14,331 nucleotides of DNA from an uncultured Christensenella sp. (GCA_910586365.1 CAJUGP010000031.1:11316-25646); one strand, 5' to 3'. Shown: positions 1 to 6,739, counted from the stretch's first letter. The notes: a model not told the origin generated them from the sequence alone. Numbers and translations are program-made.

Positions 1-39
1 ATCTTAACACTCTTTCCGTACACGACGCTCTTCCGATCT
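1..39. other. Illumina adapter contamination at contig end
   Basis: Bases 7-39 match the 33-base TruSeq universal/read-1 adapter, the stretch ending in CGACGCTCTTCCGATCT, with a single mismatch at position 18 (G where the adapter has C). Bases 1-6 could be a damaged adapter continuation or the tail of an index; this cannot be decided. Genomic sequence starts at about base 40, where the subunit I reading frame begins to make sense. This is a sequencing artefact and should be trimmed. Confidence 0.95.
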
Positions 40-41
40 CG

Positions 42-278
42 GGAATGAACGGCGGCGTCGGCTTTCTCATGAGCGGAAACGCGGGGCTAATCATTCTCGG
101 CGTATTCTTGATTTTGGTCGGGCATGCGTTTAATCTTGCGATCAGCCTGCTCGGCGCGTACATTCACGACGCCAGATTGCAATACGTTGAATTCTACGGT
201 AAGTTCTACGAGGGAGAGGGCGAACTGTTCCGTCCGCTCGGTTCGGAGAAAAAATACGTGCGCGTTACGTCGGATTGA
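42..278 (+). CDS. ntpI: V-type ATP synthase subunit I, C-terminal fragment (5' end missing)
   Basis: This is the last ~78 codons of subunit I (the a-subunit homologue), the membrane stator that forms the ion half-channels against the K ring. Visible are one strongly hydrophobic helix (GLIILGVFLILVGHAFNLA) and the family's typical C-terminal signature HAFNLAISLLGAYIHDARLQ, followed by VEFYGKFYEGEG and a short charged tail ending in TGA at 276-278. The family is normally ~600-700 residues, so about 90% is missing. The loss is artificial, because the sequence upstream of base 40 is sequencing adapter. The ATG at 45 is internal and not a true start. The gene lies 43 bp before ntpK, as expected for the I-K order of bacterial V-ATPase operons. 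Any subunit H gene or operon promoter lies outside the window. Confidence 0.93.
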   Translation, partial: GMNGGVGFLMSGNAGLIILGVFLILVGHAFNLAISLLGAYIHDARLQYVEFYGKFYEGEGELFRPLGSEKKYVRVTSD

Positions 279-321
279 CGGACGGAATAGAAAACAAGCA
301 AATTATTTGGAGGTAGGTTTT

Positions 322-759
322 ATGTCAGGGTATGCTATCGCCATAATCGGCATTGCATTGTGCGTGGGACTGTGCGGCATCGGCTCGTGCGTCGGTCTGT
401 ACAAAACGGGCAGCGCGGCTGCGGGCGTGTTGGGCGAGGATCCCAAGCGTTACGGCAAACTTGTGATTCTCGTGTTGCTTCCCGCAACGCAGGGTCTTTA
501 CGGCTTTATCATCGGCATTATCGCGTCGGGCGGAGTCAATGCCGACATGAGTTTGGCGGCGGGTTGGGCAATGTTTGCGGCGGTCATGCCCATGGCGCTC
601 ACGGGCTTGATTTCGGGCATCTTTCAGGGACGCACGGCGGCGAACTGTATTTATGCCGTCGGTCGTCAGGAGACGCTTTCGGGTAAATTAGTTCTCTATC
701 CCGCCATGGTCGAATTCTACGCCATTCTCGGTTTGATCATTTCCATCATGCTCGTTTAA
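322..759 (+). CDS. ntpK: V-type ATP synthase subunit K (rotor-ring proteolipid), Na+-type
   Basis: This 145-residue subunit forms the membrane rotor ring that carries ions past subunit I. Four hydrophobic helices are visible (about residues 3-26, 46-69, 77-101 and 124-145), a duplicated two-helix hairpin as in E. hirae NtpK. The E. hirae Na+ ligands L61, T64, Q65, Q110 and E139 correspond to L53, T56, Q57, Q102 and E131 here, all at an offset of eight. The supporting tyrosine (Y68 there) is Y60. This complete set predicts Na+ coupling rather than H+; that last step is inference from family knowledge. The ATG at 322 is chosen because GGAGG (309-313) lies 8 bases upstream and the N-terminus then matches the family. 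The open frame extends further upstream only as overlap with subunit I. Confidence 0.96.
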   Translation: MSGYAIAIIGIALCVGLCGIGSCVGLYKTGSAAAGVLGEDPKRYGKLVILVLLPATQGLYGFIIGIIASGGVNADMSLAAGWAMFAAVMPMALTGLISGIFQGRTAANCIYAVGRQETLSGKLVLYPAMVEFYAILGLIISIMLV

Positions 760-768
760 GAGGCGGTT

Positions 769-1335
769 ATGGGACAGGAAGAAATCGTAAATGCGATTCT
801 CGCCGACGCCGAAGAGGACGCGCGTAAGATCGTCGCGCAGGCGGAAGAGGCTGCCGCCGCCGTGCGGCAGGCGGCGGAGAGCGAAGCGGAGAAACTGATC
901 GCGGAAACGCAGGCGCAGACGGCTATGCGCGCCAAGGCGATCGCCGACGGAAAAGCGGCGACGGCTCGGCTTGACGGCGCGAAGATTTTGCTTGCCGAAA
1001 AACGCCGCGTCATCGCTTCGGTGTATGCGCGCGCTTACGAGCAGCTGCTCGCGCTCGGAGAAAAAGAATGCCTTGCGCTTTACGGCAGGCTGTTGGAAGA
1101 ATATGCGCGCGAAGGCGACGAAATCGTGATCGCGCCCAATTTCCGTTACCGCGCCGCGCTCGAAAAGCTTGCCGTCGTCTTAAAGAAAAAGCTGAAAATC
1201 GTGCCCGAGGGAACGGCGGAAGGCGGATTTTTCTTGCGCGGAAAAAATGCGGACGTCGATCTGACTTACGCCGCTTTGCTCGCGCAAGACAGGGAAGAAC
1301 ACCAAAGCGAAATCGCTTACGCGATATTCCGTTAA
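769..1335 (+). CDS. ntpE: V-type ATP synthase subunit E (peripheral stalk)
   Basis: This 188-residue protein is close to the family's usual ~190-200. The N-terminal half (about residues 2-85) is a long alanine/glutamate-rich amphipathic helix with EEDARKIVAQAEEAAAAV-type repeats, the coiled coil that pairs with a second stalk subunit. The C-terminal half is a mixed alpha/beta globular domain (FRYRAALEKLAVVLKKKLKIV, then GGFFLRGKNADVDLTY) that caps the A3B3 head. The stalk stops the head from turning with the rotor. The gene starts 9 bp after the ntpK stop, with a GAGG-type ribosome site just upstream, and is clearly co-transcribed. Family assignment rests on the heptad-like N-terminus, the characteristic C-terminal GG(F/I) segment and its place between K and C. 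Confidence 0.94.
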   Translation: MGQEEIVNAILADAEEDARKIVAQAEEAAAAVRQAAESEAEKLIAETQAQTAMRAKAIADGKAATARLDGAKILLAEKRRVIASVYARAYEQLLALGEKECLALYGRLLEEYAREGDEIVIAPNFRYRAALEKLAVVLKKKLKIVPEGTAEGGFFLRGKNADVDLTYAALLAQDREEHQSEIAYAIFR

Positions 1336-1341
1336 AAAAGT

Positions 1342-2316
1342 ATGGACTGTCTGTATACAAACGGCGCGATCGCCGTAAAAGAGAAATCTCTTTTGGGAGA
1401 GCGCTTAAAGCGTCTGTGCGAAGGCAGCGCGCAAGAGGCTTTCCGTCAGTTGATTGAATACGGGTTCGGCGCGGGCGCCGACGCTCTTTCTTCGCGCGAT
1501 TACGAATCGCTGATCGCTGCGGAAGAACGCGCGACCGACGAATTTATCAGGCGTTACGCACCCGGCGGAGCGGAACGCGATTATTTGATGCTGCCGCGCG
1601 ATTTTCACAATGCGGAAGCGCTCGTCAAAGCCGAATATCTTTCGCTCGACGTTCAGAAAATGCTTGCCCCCGAAGGGAATTATGCGGTTTCGGATTTAGC
1701 GAACGCCGTGCAGAGCGGCGATTACGGCAAGATAGGCGTATTGGGCGAAACGGTAAAGCAAGCGGTTGCGCTGTTTTCCGAAGAGGAAAAAAAGCCCGCG
1801 GGCGCGGAAGTCGGCGCGTTGTTCGTTCGCGGATTGTTTCATGCGCTCAGCCGTTCCTGCCGTAAAAGCAAAGCGGTCGGCGCGATTCTTGCAAGAAAAG
1901 CCGATATGCTCAATTTGCTTACGGCGTTCCGTTCGGACAACGCGCGCGCGGCGGAACCGTTATACGTGGCGGGCGGCAAATTGTCGTCAAAGCAATTAGC
2001 GTACGTGTTCGGCGACGCCGATCGGTGCGAACGGGCGTTCGAGCGGACGGATTATAGTGCTTTCGTCAAAGCGTGCATCGAGGCGAGGCGGGCGGGGCTT
2101 CCCTACACGCAGGCAGAGCGTTATGCGGCGCATTGCGAGATCGACGCGCTTTCGCGCAGACGCTTTGAATTAAACGGCAGCGAGGCGTTTTTGTATTACG
2201 TGTTCCGCCGCCGTTTGGAATGCGAGGACGTGCGGATCTTGTTCGTATGTCTGCATGCGGGCATGCAGGAAAACGAAATAAAAGGGCGCTTGCGCAGTCT
2301 GCGGGAGGGATTATGA
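1342..2316 (+). CDS. ntpC: V-type ATP synthase subunit C (rotor cap, AC39/d family)
   Basis: This 324-residue protein is similar in size to other bacterial NtpC (~325-335). It forms the funnel-shaped cap that joins the K membrane ring to the central D-F shaft. The sequence is helical and lacks membrane segments. Characteristic stretches include the N-terminal A-x-KEKSLLGERLKRL, the DYESLIAAEERATDEFIRRYAP block, DFHNAEALVKAEYL (about residues 88-101, a family hallmark) and an LFVCLHAGMQENEIKGRLR C-terminus. The gap after ntpE is only 6 bp and the bases before the ATG (TTAAAAAAGT) hold no recognisable Shine-Dalgarno, so translation is probably coupled to ntpE. The 3' end overlaps the next start by 4 bases (ATGA). 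Confidence 0.93.
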   Translation: MDCLYTNGAIAVKEKSLLGERLKRLCEGSAQEAFRQLIEYGFGAGADALSSRDYESLIAAEERATDEFIRRYAPGGAERDYLMLPRDFHNAEALVKAEYLSLDVQKMLAPEGNYAVSDLANAVQSGDYGKIGVLGETVKQAVALFSEEEKKPAGAEVGALFVRGLFHALSRSCRKSKAVGAILARKADMLNLLTAFRSDNARAAEPLYVAGGKLSSKQLAYVFGDADRCERAFERTDYSAFVKACIEARRAGLPYTQAERYAAHCEIDALSRRRFELNGSEAFLYYVFRRRLECEDVRILFVCLHAGMQENEIKGRLRSLREGL

Positions 2317-2630
2317 CGGCGAAATTGGCGATCGTGGGCGACGGCGATGCGATTTTGGTATTCAAAGCGGCGGGCGTGGCGGCGTTTGCCGCCGACGACG
2401 AAAAACAGGCGCGCGACGTGCTGCGGAAAGTAGCGCGCGAATATCAGATCATATTCGTGACCGAGGAGCTTGCGCGCAAGGTAGGGGATTTTCTCAAACG
2501 GTTCGACGAAGAACCTTACCCCGTCGTATTGCCCATTCCCTCGGCGGACGGCGACGGAAGTTACGGCAAAGAAACGTTAAAACGCGCGATGGAGCGCGCG
2601 CTCGGCGTCGATATCTTATACAACAAATAA
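2313..2630 (+). CDS. ntpG: V-type ATP synthase subunit F (central shaft)
   Basis: This 105-residue protein, normal for the family (~100-110), is called subunit F in general and NtpG in Enterococcus. It binds subunit D in the rotating shaft and can modulate ATP hydrolysis. The start MTAKLAIVGDGDAILVFKAAGV fits the family pattern (IA-V-IGD-D---GF-A-G), followed by the conserved IIFVTEELA segment (residues 46-54) and VVLPIPS (71-77), which form the Rossmann-like core. The ATG at 2313 is preferred over upstream in-frame starts because GGGAGGG lies 5-6 bases upstream, it gives the usual length, and it creates a typical 4-base ATGA overlap with ntpC. Confidence 0.94.
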   Translation: MTAKLAIVGDGDAILVFKAAGVAAFAADDEKQARDVLRKVAREYQIIFVTEELARKVGDFLKRFDEEPYPVVLPIPSADGDGSYGKETLKRAMERALGVDILYNK

Positions 2631-2637
2631 CGATTTG

Positions 2638-2668
2638 CGTTCCGCGAACGGAGCGGATAATTCGAGGT
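2638..2668 (+). promoter_or_regulatory. small hairpin and ribosome site in the F-A gap
   Basis: The 42-bp gap before ntpA is the longest between genes inside the operon, apart from the 43-bp gap before ntpK. It contains a perfect 5-bp hairpin, CGTTC-cgc-GAACG (2638-2650), followed by an AT-rich stretch and GAGG (2664-2667) 5 bases before the ATG. A hairpin just upstream of the A/B pair could mark an mRNA processing or stability point, since three copies of A and B are needed per single F. That role is speculation, and the hairpin is short enough to be chance. Confidence 0.25.
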
Positions 2669-2672
2669 ATTT

Positions 2673-4439
2673 ATGGCAGGGAAAACAGTAAAAGTATACG
2701 GACCGCTGATCGTTGCGGAAGGGATGAAAGACGCGAAGATGTACGACGTCGTGCGCGTATCCCAAAAAGGTCTGATCGGTGAAATTATCGAATTGCGCGG
2801 CGACGTCGCGTCGGTGCAGGTATACGAAGAAACGACGGGGTTGGGTCCCGGCGAGGATGTCGTATCCACGGGCGAGCCGCTTTCCGCCGAGCTTGCGCCC
2901 GGTTTGATCACGGGCATTTTCGACGGCATTCAGCGTCCGCTCACCACGCTTTATTTTGAATGCGGCAACCGCATTTCGCGCGGCGTTTCCGTGAACAATC
3001 TCGACCGCGAAAAGAAGTGGCATTTCGTTCCCGTCGCCAAGGCGGGCGACGAGGTGAGCGAGGGCGACGTGCTCGGCACGGTGCAGGAAACCGAATTGAT
3101 CGAACACCGTATTTTAGTTCCCAACGGCGTAAAGGGCAGGGTGTTTTCCATTGCGGAAGGCGATTTCACGATCGAAGAAACGGTTTGCGTGCTCGATCTG
3201 CCCGAAGGCAATAAAAATATCAGCATGCTGCGCAAATGGCCCGTGCGCAAAGGCAGACCGTACCGCGAAAAGTTATCGCCCGACTTCCCCATGGTCACGG
3301 GACAGCGCGTGATCGATACGCTCTTCCCCGTTGCGAAAGGGGGCGTGGCGGCGGTCCCCGGACCGTTCGGCAGCGGAAAAACGGTCGTGCAGCATCAGCT
3401 TGCCAAATGGGCGGACGCCGAGATCATCGTTTATATCGGCTGCGGCGAACGCGGAAACGAAATGACCGACGTGCTCAACGAATTTCCCGCGCTCAAAGAC
3501 CCTAAGACGGGCGAACCGATCATGAAACGAACGGTGCTCATCGCCAATACGTCCGATATGCCCGTTGCGGCGCGCGAAGCTTCGATCTATACGGGGATCA
3601 CCATTGCGGAGTATTACCGCGATATGGGTTATAACGTGGCGATCATGGCGGATTCCACGTCGCGTTGGGCGGAAGCGCTGCGCGAGATGAGCGGGCGGCT
3701 CGAAGAGATGCCGGGCGACGAAGGGTATCCCGCCTATCTTGCTAGCCGTCTTGCGGAATTTTACGAGCGCGCGGGGATCGTGAGATTGCTCGGGCAGAAC
3801 GAAAAAATCGGCTCGGTAACGGCGATCGGCGCGGTTTCTCCTCCCGGCGGCGATCTGAGCGAACCCGTTACGCAGGCGACGCTGCGCATCGTAAAAGTCT
3901 TTTGGGGGCTTTCGGCTTCGTTGGCATATAAACGGCATTTCCCCGCGATCGATTGGCTTGTGAGCTATTCGCTGTATGCCGACCGCATGAAGGATTGGTA
4001 TGACGAGCAGGTCGGGCAGGAGTTTTTGCTTTACCGTCAGTTCGTCATGACGATTTTGCAGGAAGAGGCGTCGCTCGACGAGATCGTGCGTCTTGTCGGC
4101 ATGGACGCGCTTTCCTCGAAGGACCGTCTTACGATGGAAACGGCGAAAATCGTGCGCGAGGATTATCTTCATCAAAACGCATTCGACGAAGTGGATACCT
4201 ATACTTCGCTTAAAAAGCAGCTTCTCATGCTCAAACTCATTTATGAATTCAACCGATTGGCGGGCGAGGCGATCGCGTCTTACGTTGCGCTCGACGAGGT
4301 GCTCGCCTGTCCTTGTCGTGAAAAAATCGGACGGGCGAAATATATCCCCGAAGAGAATTTAAGCGAGTTGGAAGAGATCTTAACGGAGATGAACGCGCAG
4401 ATCAAAGCGCTCGTTCACGGAGGGAACGGCGATGTTTAA
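2673..4439 (+). CDS. ntpA: V-type ATP synthase catalytic subunit A
   Basis: This 588-residue protein hydrolyses or makes ATP at the A-B interfaces of the soluble head. In order it shows the N-terminal beta-barrel (about 1-70: VKVYGPLIVAEGM), the A-specific bulge domain (about 110-180), the P-loop GPFGSGKT (residues 230-237), the catalytic glutamate region CGERGNEM (E259, R260), the Walker B/adenine region IMADSTSRW (D327) with ALREMSGRLEEMPGDEGYP after it, and a C-terminal helical domain. Length and motifs match the E. hirae/Thermus type closely and no key residue is missing. The ATG at 2673 follows GAGG by 5 bases. The gene ends inside the start of ntpB, an 8-base overlap, which favours coupled production of A and B in equal amounts. 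Confidence 0.98.
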   Translation: MAGKTVKVYGPLIVAEGMKDAKMYDVVRVSQKGLIGEIIELRGDVASVQVYEETTGLGPGEDVVSTGEPLSAELAPGLITGIFDGIQRPLTTLYFECGNRISRGVSVNNLDREKKWHFVPVAKAGDEVSEGDVLGTVQETELIEHRILVPNGVKGRVFSIAEGDFTIEETVCVLDLPEGNKNISMLRKWPVRKGRPYREKLSPDFPMVTGQRVIDTLFPVAKGGVAAVPGPFGSGKTVVQHQLAKWADAEIIVYIGCGERGNEMTDVLNEFPALKDPKTGEPIMKRTVLIANTSDMPVAAREASIYTGITIAEYYRDMGYNVAIMADSTSRWAEALREMSGRLEEMPGDEGYPAYLASRLAEFYERAGIVRLLGQNEKIGSVTAIGAVSPPGGDLSEPVTQATLRIVKVFWGLSASLAYKRHFPAIDWLVSYSLYADRMKDWYDEQVGQEFLLYRQFVMTILQEEASLDEIVRLVGMDALSSKDRLTMETAKIVREDYLHQNAFDEVDTYTSLKKQLLMLKLIYEFNRLAGEAIASYVALDEVLACPCREKIGRAKYIPEENLSELEEILTEMNAQIKALVHGGNGDV

Positions 4440-5811
4440 GGAATATAAAACCATACGCGAGGTCGTCGGTCCGCTCATGATCGTCGACGGTGTAGAGGGC
4501 GTAAAATACAACGAGCTTGTGGATATCGTCTGTGCGGACGGAGAGGTGCGCAGCGGCAAGGTGCTCGAAATCAACCGCGACCGCGCGGTCGTGCAGCTTT
4601 TCGCAAGTTCTCAGGGCTTGCAGATCTCCACGTCCAAAGCGCGGTTTTTGGGGCACAGTCAGGAGCTTGCCGTTTCGCGCGATATGCTCGGGCGCGTGTT
4701 CGACGGCATGGGAAACCCGCGCGACGGCGGCGCGCCCGTTCTGCCCGAAAAAAAGCTCGATATCAACGGAGAACCCATCAATCCCGCCGCACGCGATTAT
4801 CCGAACGAATTTATCCAAACGGGCGTTTCCGCGATCGACGGACTGAACACGCTCGTGCGCGGACAGAAGCTCCCCGTATTCTCCATGAGCGGTTTGCCCC
4901 ACGCCAATTTGGCGGCGCAGATCGCGCGGCAGGCGAAGGTACGCGGATCAAACGCTAAGTTTGCCGTCGTGTTCGCCGCGATCGGCATTACGTTCGAGGA
5001 ATCGCAGTATTTTGTAGACGATTTCAAACGGACGGGCGCGATCGAACGCACGGTTATGTTTACCAATCTGGCGAACGATCCCGCCGTGGAGCGAATCGCA
5101 ACGCCGCGCATGGCGCTCACCTGCGCGGAATATCTGGCATTCGAGTGCGGCATGCACGTGCTCGTCATCATGACCGATATCACCAATTACGCCGAAGCGC
5201 TGCGCGAAGTTTCTGCGGCGCGGCGCGAAGTCCCCGGTCGCCGCGGCTATCCCGGATATCTTTATACCGATCTCGCGTCGCTGTATGAGCGCGCGGGCAG
5301 AATCCGCGGGTGCGAAGGTTCGATCACGCAGATTCCCATTTTGACCATGCCCGAGGATGATAAAACGCACCCCATTCCCGATTTGACGGGATATATCACG
5401 GAAGGGCAGATCATTCTTTCGCGCGATCTGTACAAAAAAGGGATCAATCCGCCCATCGACGTATTGCCCTCGCTTTCCCGTTTGAAGGACAAAGGGATCG
5501 GCAAGGAAAAGACGCGGGAAGACCACGCCGACACGATGAACCAGCTGTTCGCCGCGTATGCGCGCGGAAAAGAGTGCAAGGAGCTTTCTGCGATTTTAGG
5601 CGAGGCGGCGCTTTCGGAGAGCGATAAGCTTTACGCGAAATTTGCGGAAGAGTTTGAAAAAAAGTATCTCAATCAAGGATTTACGACCGATCGCACGATC
5701 GAAGAAACGCTCGACATCGGTTGGGAACTGCTCCGTATTTTGCCGACGGGCGAATTAAAGCGTATTAGAAAAGCGTATCTTGATAAGTATTACGGCAAAC
5801 AAGAGGACTGA
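4432..5811 (+). CDS. ntpB: V-type ATP synthase regulatory/non-catalytic subunit B
   Basis: This 459-residue protein (E. hirae NtpB is ~458) alternates with A in the head ring. It has the N-terminal barrel (YKTIREVVGPLMIVDGVEGVKYNELV) and a degenerate P-loop region SGLPHANLAAQIARQ starting at residue 153, which lacks the GKT lysine as expected for a non-catalytic subunit. It also has ITNYAEALREVSAARREVPGRRGYPGYLYTDLASLYERAGR and the PSLSRL motif with the arginine finger at R350, which completes the catalytic site on A. The start is set by GGAGGG (about 4420) roughly 7 bases upstream. The gene overlaps ntpA by 8 bases and is followed after 1 base by ntpD. Confidence 0.98.
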   Translation: MFKEYKTIREVVGPLMIVDGVEGVKYNELVDIVCADGEVRSGKVLEINRDRAVVQLFASSQGLQISTSKARFLGHSQELAVSRDMLGRVFDGMGNPRDGGAPVLPEKKLDINGEPINPAARDYPNEFIQTGVSAIDGLNTLVRGQKLPVFSMSGLPHANLAAQIARQAKVRGSNAKFAVVFAAIGITFEESQYFVDDFKRTGAIERTVMFTNLANDPAVERIATPRMALTCAEYLAFECGMHVLVIMTDITNYAEALREVSAARREVPGRRGYPGYLYTDLASLYERAGRIRGCEGSITQIPILTMPEDDKTHPIPDLTGYITEGQIILSRDLYKKGINPPIDVLPSLSRLKDKGIGKEKTREDHADTMNQLFAAYARGKECKELSAILGEAALSESDKLYAKFAEEFEKKYLNQGFTTDRTIEETLDIGWELLRILPTGELKRIRKAYLDKYYGKQED

Positions 5812-5812
5812 C

Positions 5813-6430
5813 ATGGCGCGACTGAACGTGAATCCCACGCGCATGGAGCTGAAAAAGCTGCAAGCGCGGTTAAATACCGCCGTGCGGGGGCACAAGCTGT
5901 TAAAGGATAAGTCGGACGAAATGGTGCGTGTGTTCACCGTCATCGTCCGGGAAGACAAAGCGCTGCGCGAAAAGGTGGAGAGCGAGCTTTCGCGCGTTAT
6001 GAAACAGTTTGCGATCGCCCGTTCGGTTACGGCTTCGTATGCGGCGGAATCGGCGTTTGCCATGCCTGCCGTCGCCGTCCGCGCAGAATGCGGCGTGGAA
6101 AGCGTAATGGGCGTGGAGGTTCCGAAAATCGAATTGATGAAAGAGGGGCGTGGCGGCTTGCCCTATGCTTTTGCCGAGATGACGAGCGAAGCGGATTATT
6201 CCGTGGAAATGATCACGGCGCTGCTGCCCGAACTGGTGCGTCTTGCGCAAACCGAAAAAAGGGTGCGCATGCTTGCCGAGGAGATCGAACGAAATAAGCG
6301 CCGCGTCAACGCGCTCGAATACGTTATGATCCCGCAGCTCGAAGAAACGATCAAGTATATCAAAGATAAATTAAGCGAGAACGAGCGCGCCGCGATCGTG
6401 CGCATGATGAAGGTAAAAAATAAAGCATAA
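5813..6430 (+). CDS. ntpD: V-type ATP synthase subunit D (central shaft)
   Basis: This 205-residue protein forms the coiled-coil axle that rotates inside the A3B3 head. The N-terminus MARLNVNPTRMELKKLQARLNTAVRGHKLLKDKSDEMVR is diagnostic of the family. A matching C-terminal helix, RVNALEYVMIPQLEETIKYIKDKLSENERAAIVRMMKVK (about 160-203), pairs with it, and a short variable middle segment binds subunit F. The ATG at 5813 is chosen over upstream in-frame starts inside ntpB because it gives the conserved N-terminus and has AAGAGG about 6 bases upstream. It is the last gene of the operon in this window. Its TAA stop (6428-6430) abuts a hairpin that works as a terminator only for the opposite strand. 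Confidence 0.96.
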   Translation: MARLNVNPTRMELKKLQARLNTAVRGHKLLKDKSDEMVRVFTVIVREDKALREKVESELSRVMKQFAIARSVTASYAAESAFAMPAVAVRAECGVESVMGVEVPKIELMKEGRGGLPYAFAEMTSEADYSVEMITALLPELVRLAQTEKRVRMLAEEIERNKRRVNALEYVMIPQLEETIKYIKDKLSENERAAIVRMMKVKNKA

Positions 6431-6462
6431 AAAAGAACGGACGCCCGTTTAGGTATCCGTTC
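6429..6462 (-). terminator. Rho-independent terminator of tRNA-Ser
   Basis: On the minus strand, GAACGGA (6462-6456) pairs with TCCGTTC (6441-6435), a 7-bp stem extended by a 1x1 mismatch and three more pairs around a 6-base loop. Six T residues follow directly (complement of 6434-6429). It lies 7 bases after the CCA of tRNA-Ser. The T tract overlaps the last two bases of the ntpD stop codon on the other strand. Read on the plus strand there is no T run after the stem, so it is at best a weak stop for the ATPase operon. Confidence 0.85.
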
Positions 6463-6469
6463 CAAGGCT

Positions 6470-6559
6470 TGGCGCAGAGAGAGGGATTCGAACCCCCGTA
6501 CACATCACTGCGTAACACGATTTCGAGTCGTGCGCATTCGACCACTCTGCCATCTCTGC
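6470..6559 (-). tRNA. tRNA-Ser (anticodon CGA)
   Basis: Read on the minus strand, the gene has a perfect 7-bp acceptor stem (GCAGAGA/TCTCTGC), discriminator G, encoded CCA (6472-6470), anticodon stem CACGA/TCGTG, and loop CTCGAAA giving anticodon CGA (6525-6523). It has the long variable arm of class II tRNAs and T-loop TTCGAAT. It is 87 nt plus CCA, normal for serine tRNA, and reads UCG, a codon used often in these genes. Position 36-38 is AAA, the motif recognised by MiaA and then MiaB, whose gene lies ~2 kb away. It is transcribed away from tRNA-Leu and towards ntpD, with its own promoter and terminator. Confidence 0.97.
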
Positions 6560-6569
6560 AAGCCGTTTT

Positions 6570-6598
6570 ATTGTAACTGTTTTCAAAAAAAAAAGCAA
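6570..6598 (-). promoter_or_regulatory. candidate promoter of tRNA-Ser
   Basis: On the minus strand, a TTGCTT -35 (6598-6593) and a TACAAT -10 (6575-6570) are separated by 17 bp with an A/T-rich spacer. The predicted transcription start at about 6563 is 4 bases before the tRNA 5' end at 6559. The -35 matches the consensus only in TTG. Confidence 0.6.
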
Positions 6599-6604
6599 GC
6601 TTTT

Positions 6605-6633
6605 TTGCGGTGTTTCATAAATTTTTTTATAGA
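6605..6633 (+). promoter_or_regulatory. candidate promoter of tRNA-Leu
   Basis: A TTGCGG -35 (6605-6610) and a TATAGA -10 (6628-6633) are separated by 17 bp. The predicted start at about 6640 is 5 bases before the tRNA 5' end. It sits back-to-back with the tRNA-Ser promoter, their -35 boxes only 6 bp apart, so the two polymerases would compete for this ~85-bp gap. Confidence 0.6.
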
Positions 6634-6644
6634 AACATTTTTAT

Positions 6645-6727
6645 GCGGATATGGCGGAATTGGCAGACGCGCAGGACTTAGAATCCTGTGGGCAACCGTG
6701 TGAGTTCGACCCTCACTATCCGCACCA
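6645..6727 (+). tRNA. tRNA-Leu (anticodon UAG)
   Basis: The acceptor stem GCGGATA/TATCCGC is perfect, with discriminator A and encoded CCA (6725-6727). The D-loop region is GCGGAATTGGCAGACGC. The anticodon stem CAGGA/TCCTG carries loop CTTAGAA, so the anticodon is UAG, reading CUN codons. The variable arm is short for class II (about 11 nt, stem TGG/CCG around GCAA). The T arm is GTGAG/CTCAC. Without CCA it is 80 nt, a few bases below the usual 84-87. Position 37 is A, whereas the E. coli and B. subtilis genes I recall have G there. No terminator follows; instead the 3' end is copied 163 bp downstream with a hairpin-rich insert between. Confidence 0.97.
6707..6727 (+). repeat. direct repeat copy 1: tRNA-Leu 3' end (T-loop to CCA)
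   Basis: These are the last 21 bases of tRNA-Leu, from the middle of the T-loop through the 3' T stem, 3' acceptor strand, discriminator and CCA. They are identical to 6870-6890. This is the part of tRNA genes that tyrosine-recombinase elements commonly use as attachment site, so the pair resembles attL/attR, but the insert is far too short to encode an integrase. Confidence 0.9.
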
Positions 6728-6739
6728 GATAAACGAAAT

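Noticed and set aside
45..278. ATG at 45 as a genuine start of a small membrane protein
   Set aside because: The sequence is the conserved C-terminus of V-ATPase subunit I, and the upstream bases are adapter, so the short length is artificial.
3273..4175. 300-codon minus-strand frame inside ntpA
   Set aside because: Long antisense frames recur opposite every gene here because codon bias (GCG, CGC, TCG) suppresses stops in the opposite phase; ntpA itself is unambiguous.
6586..6606. A-run, AAGCTT and T-run between the tRNAs as a terminator
   Set aside because: The GCAAGC centre leaves too small a loop for a GC stem, and it coincides with the candidate -35 boxes of both tRNA promoters.
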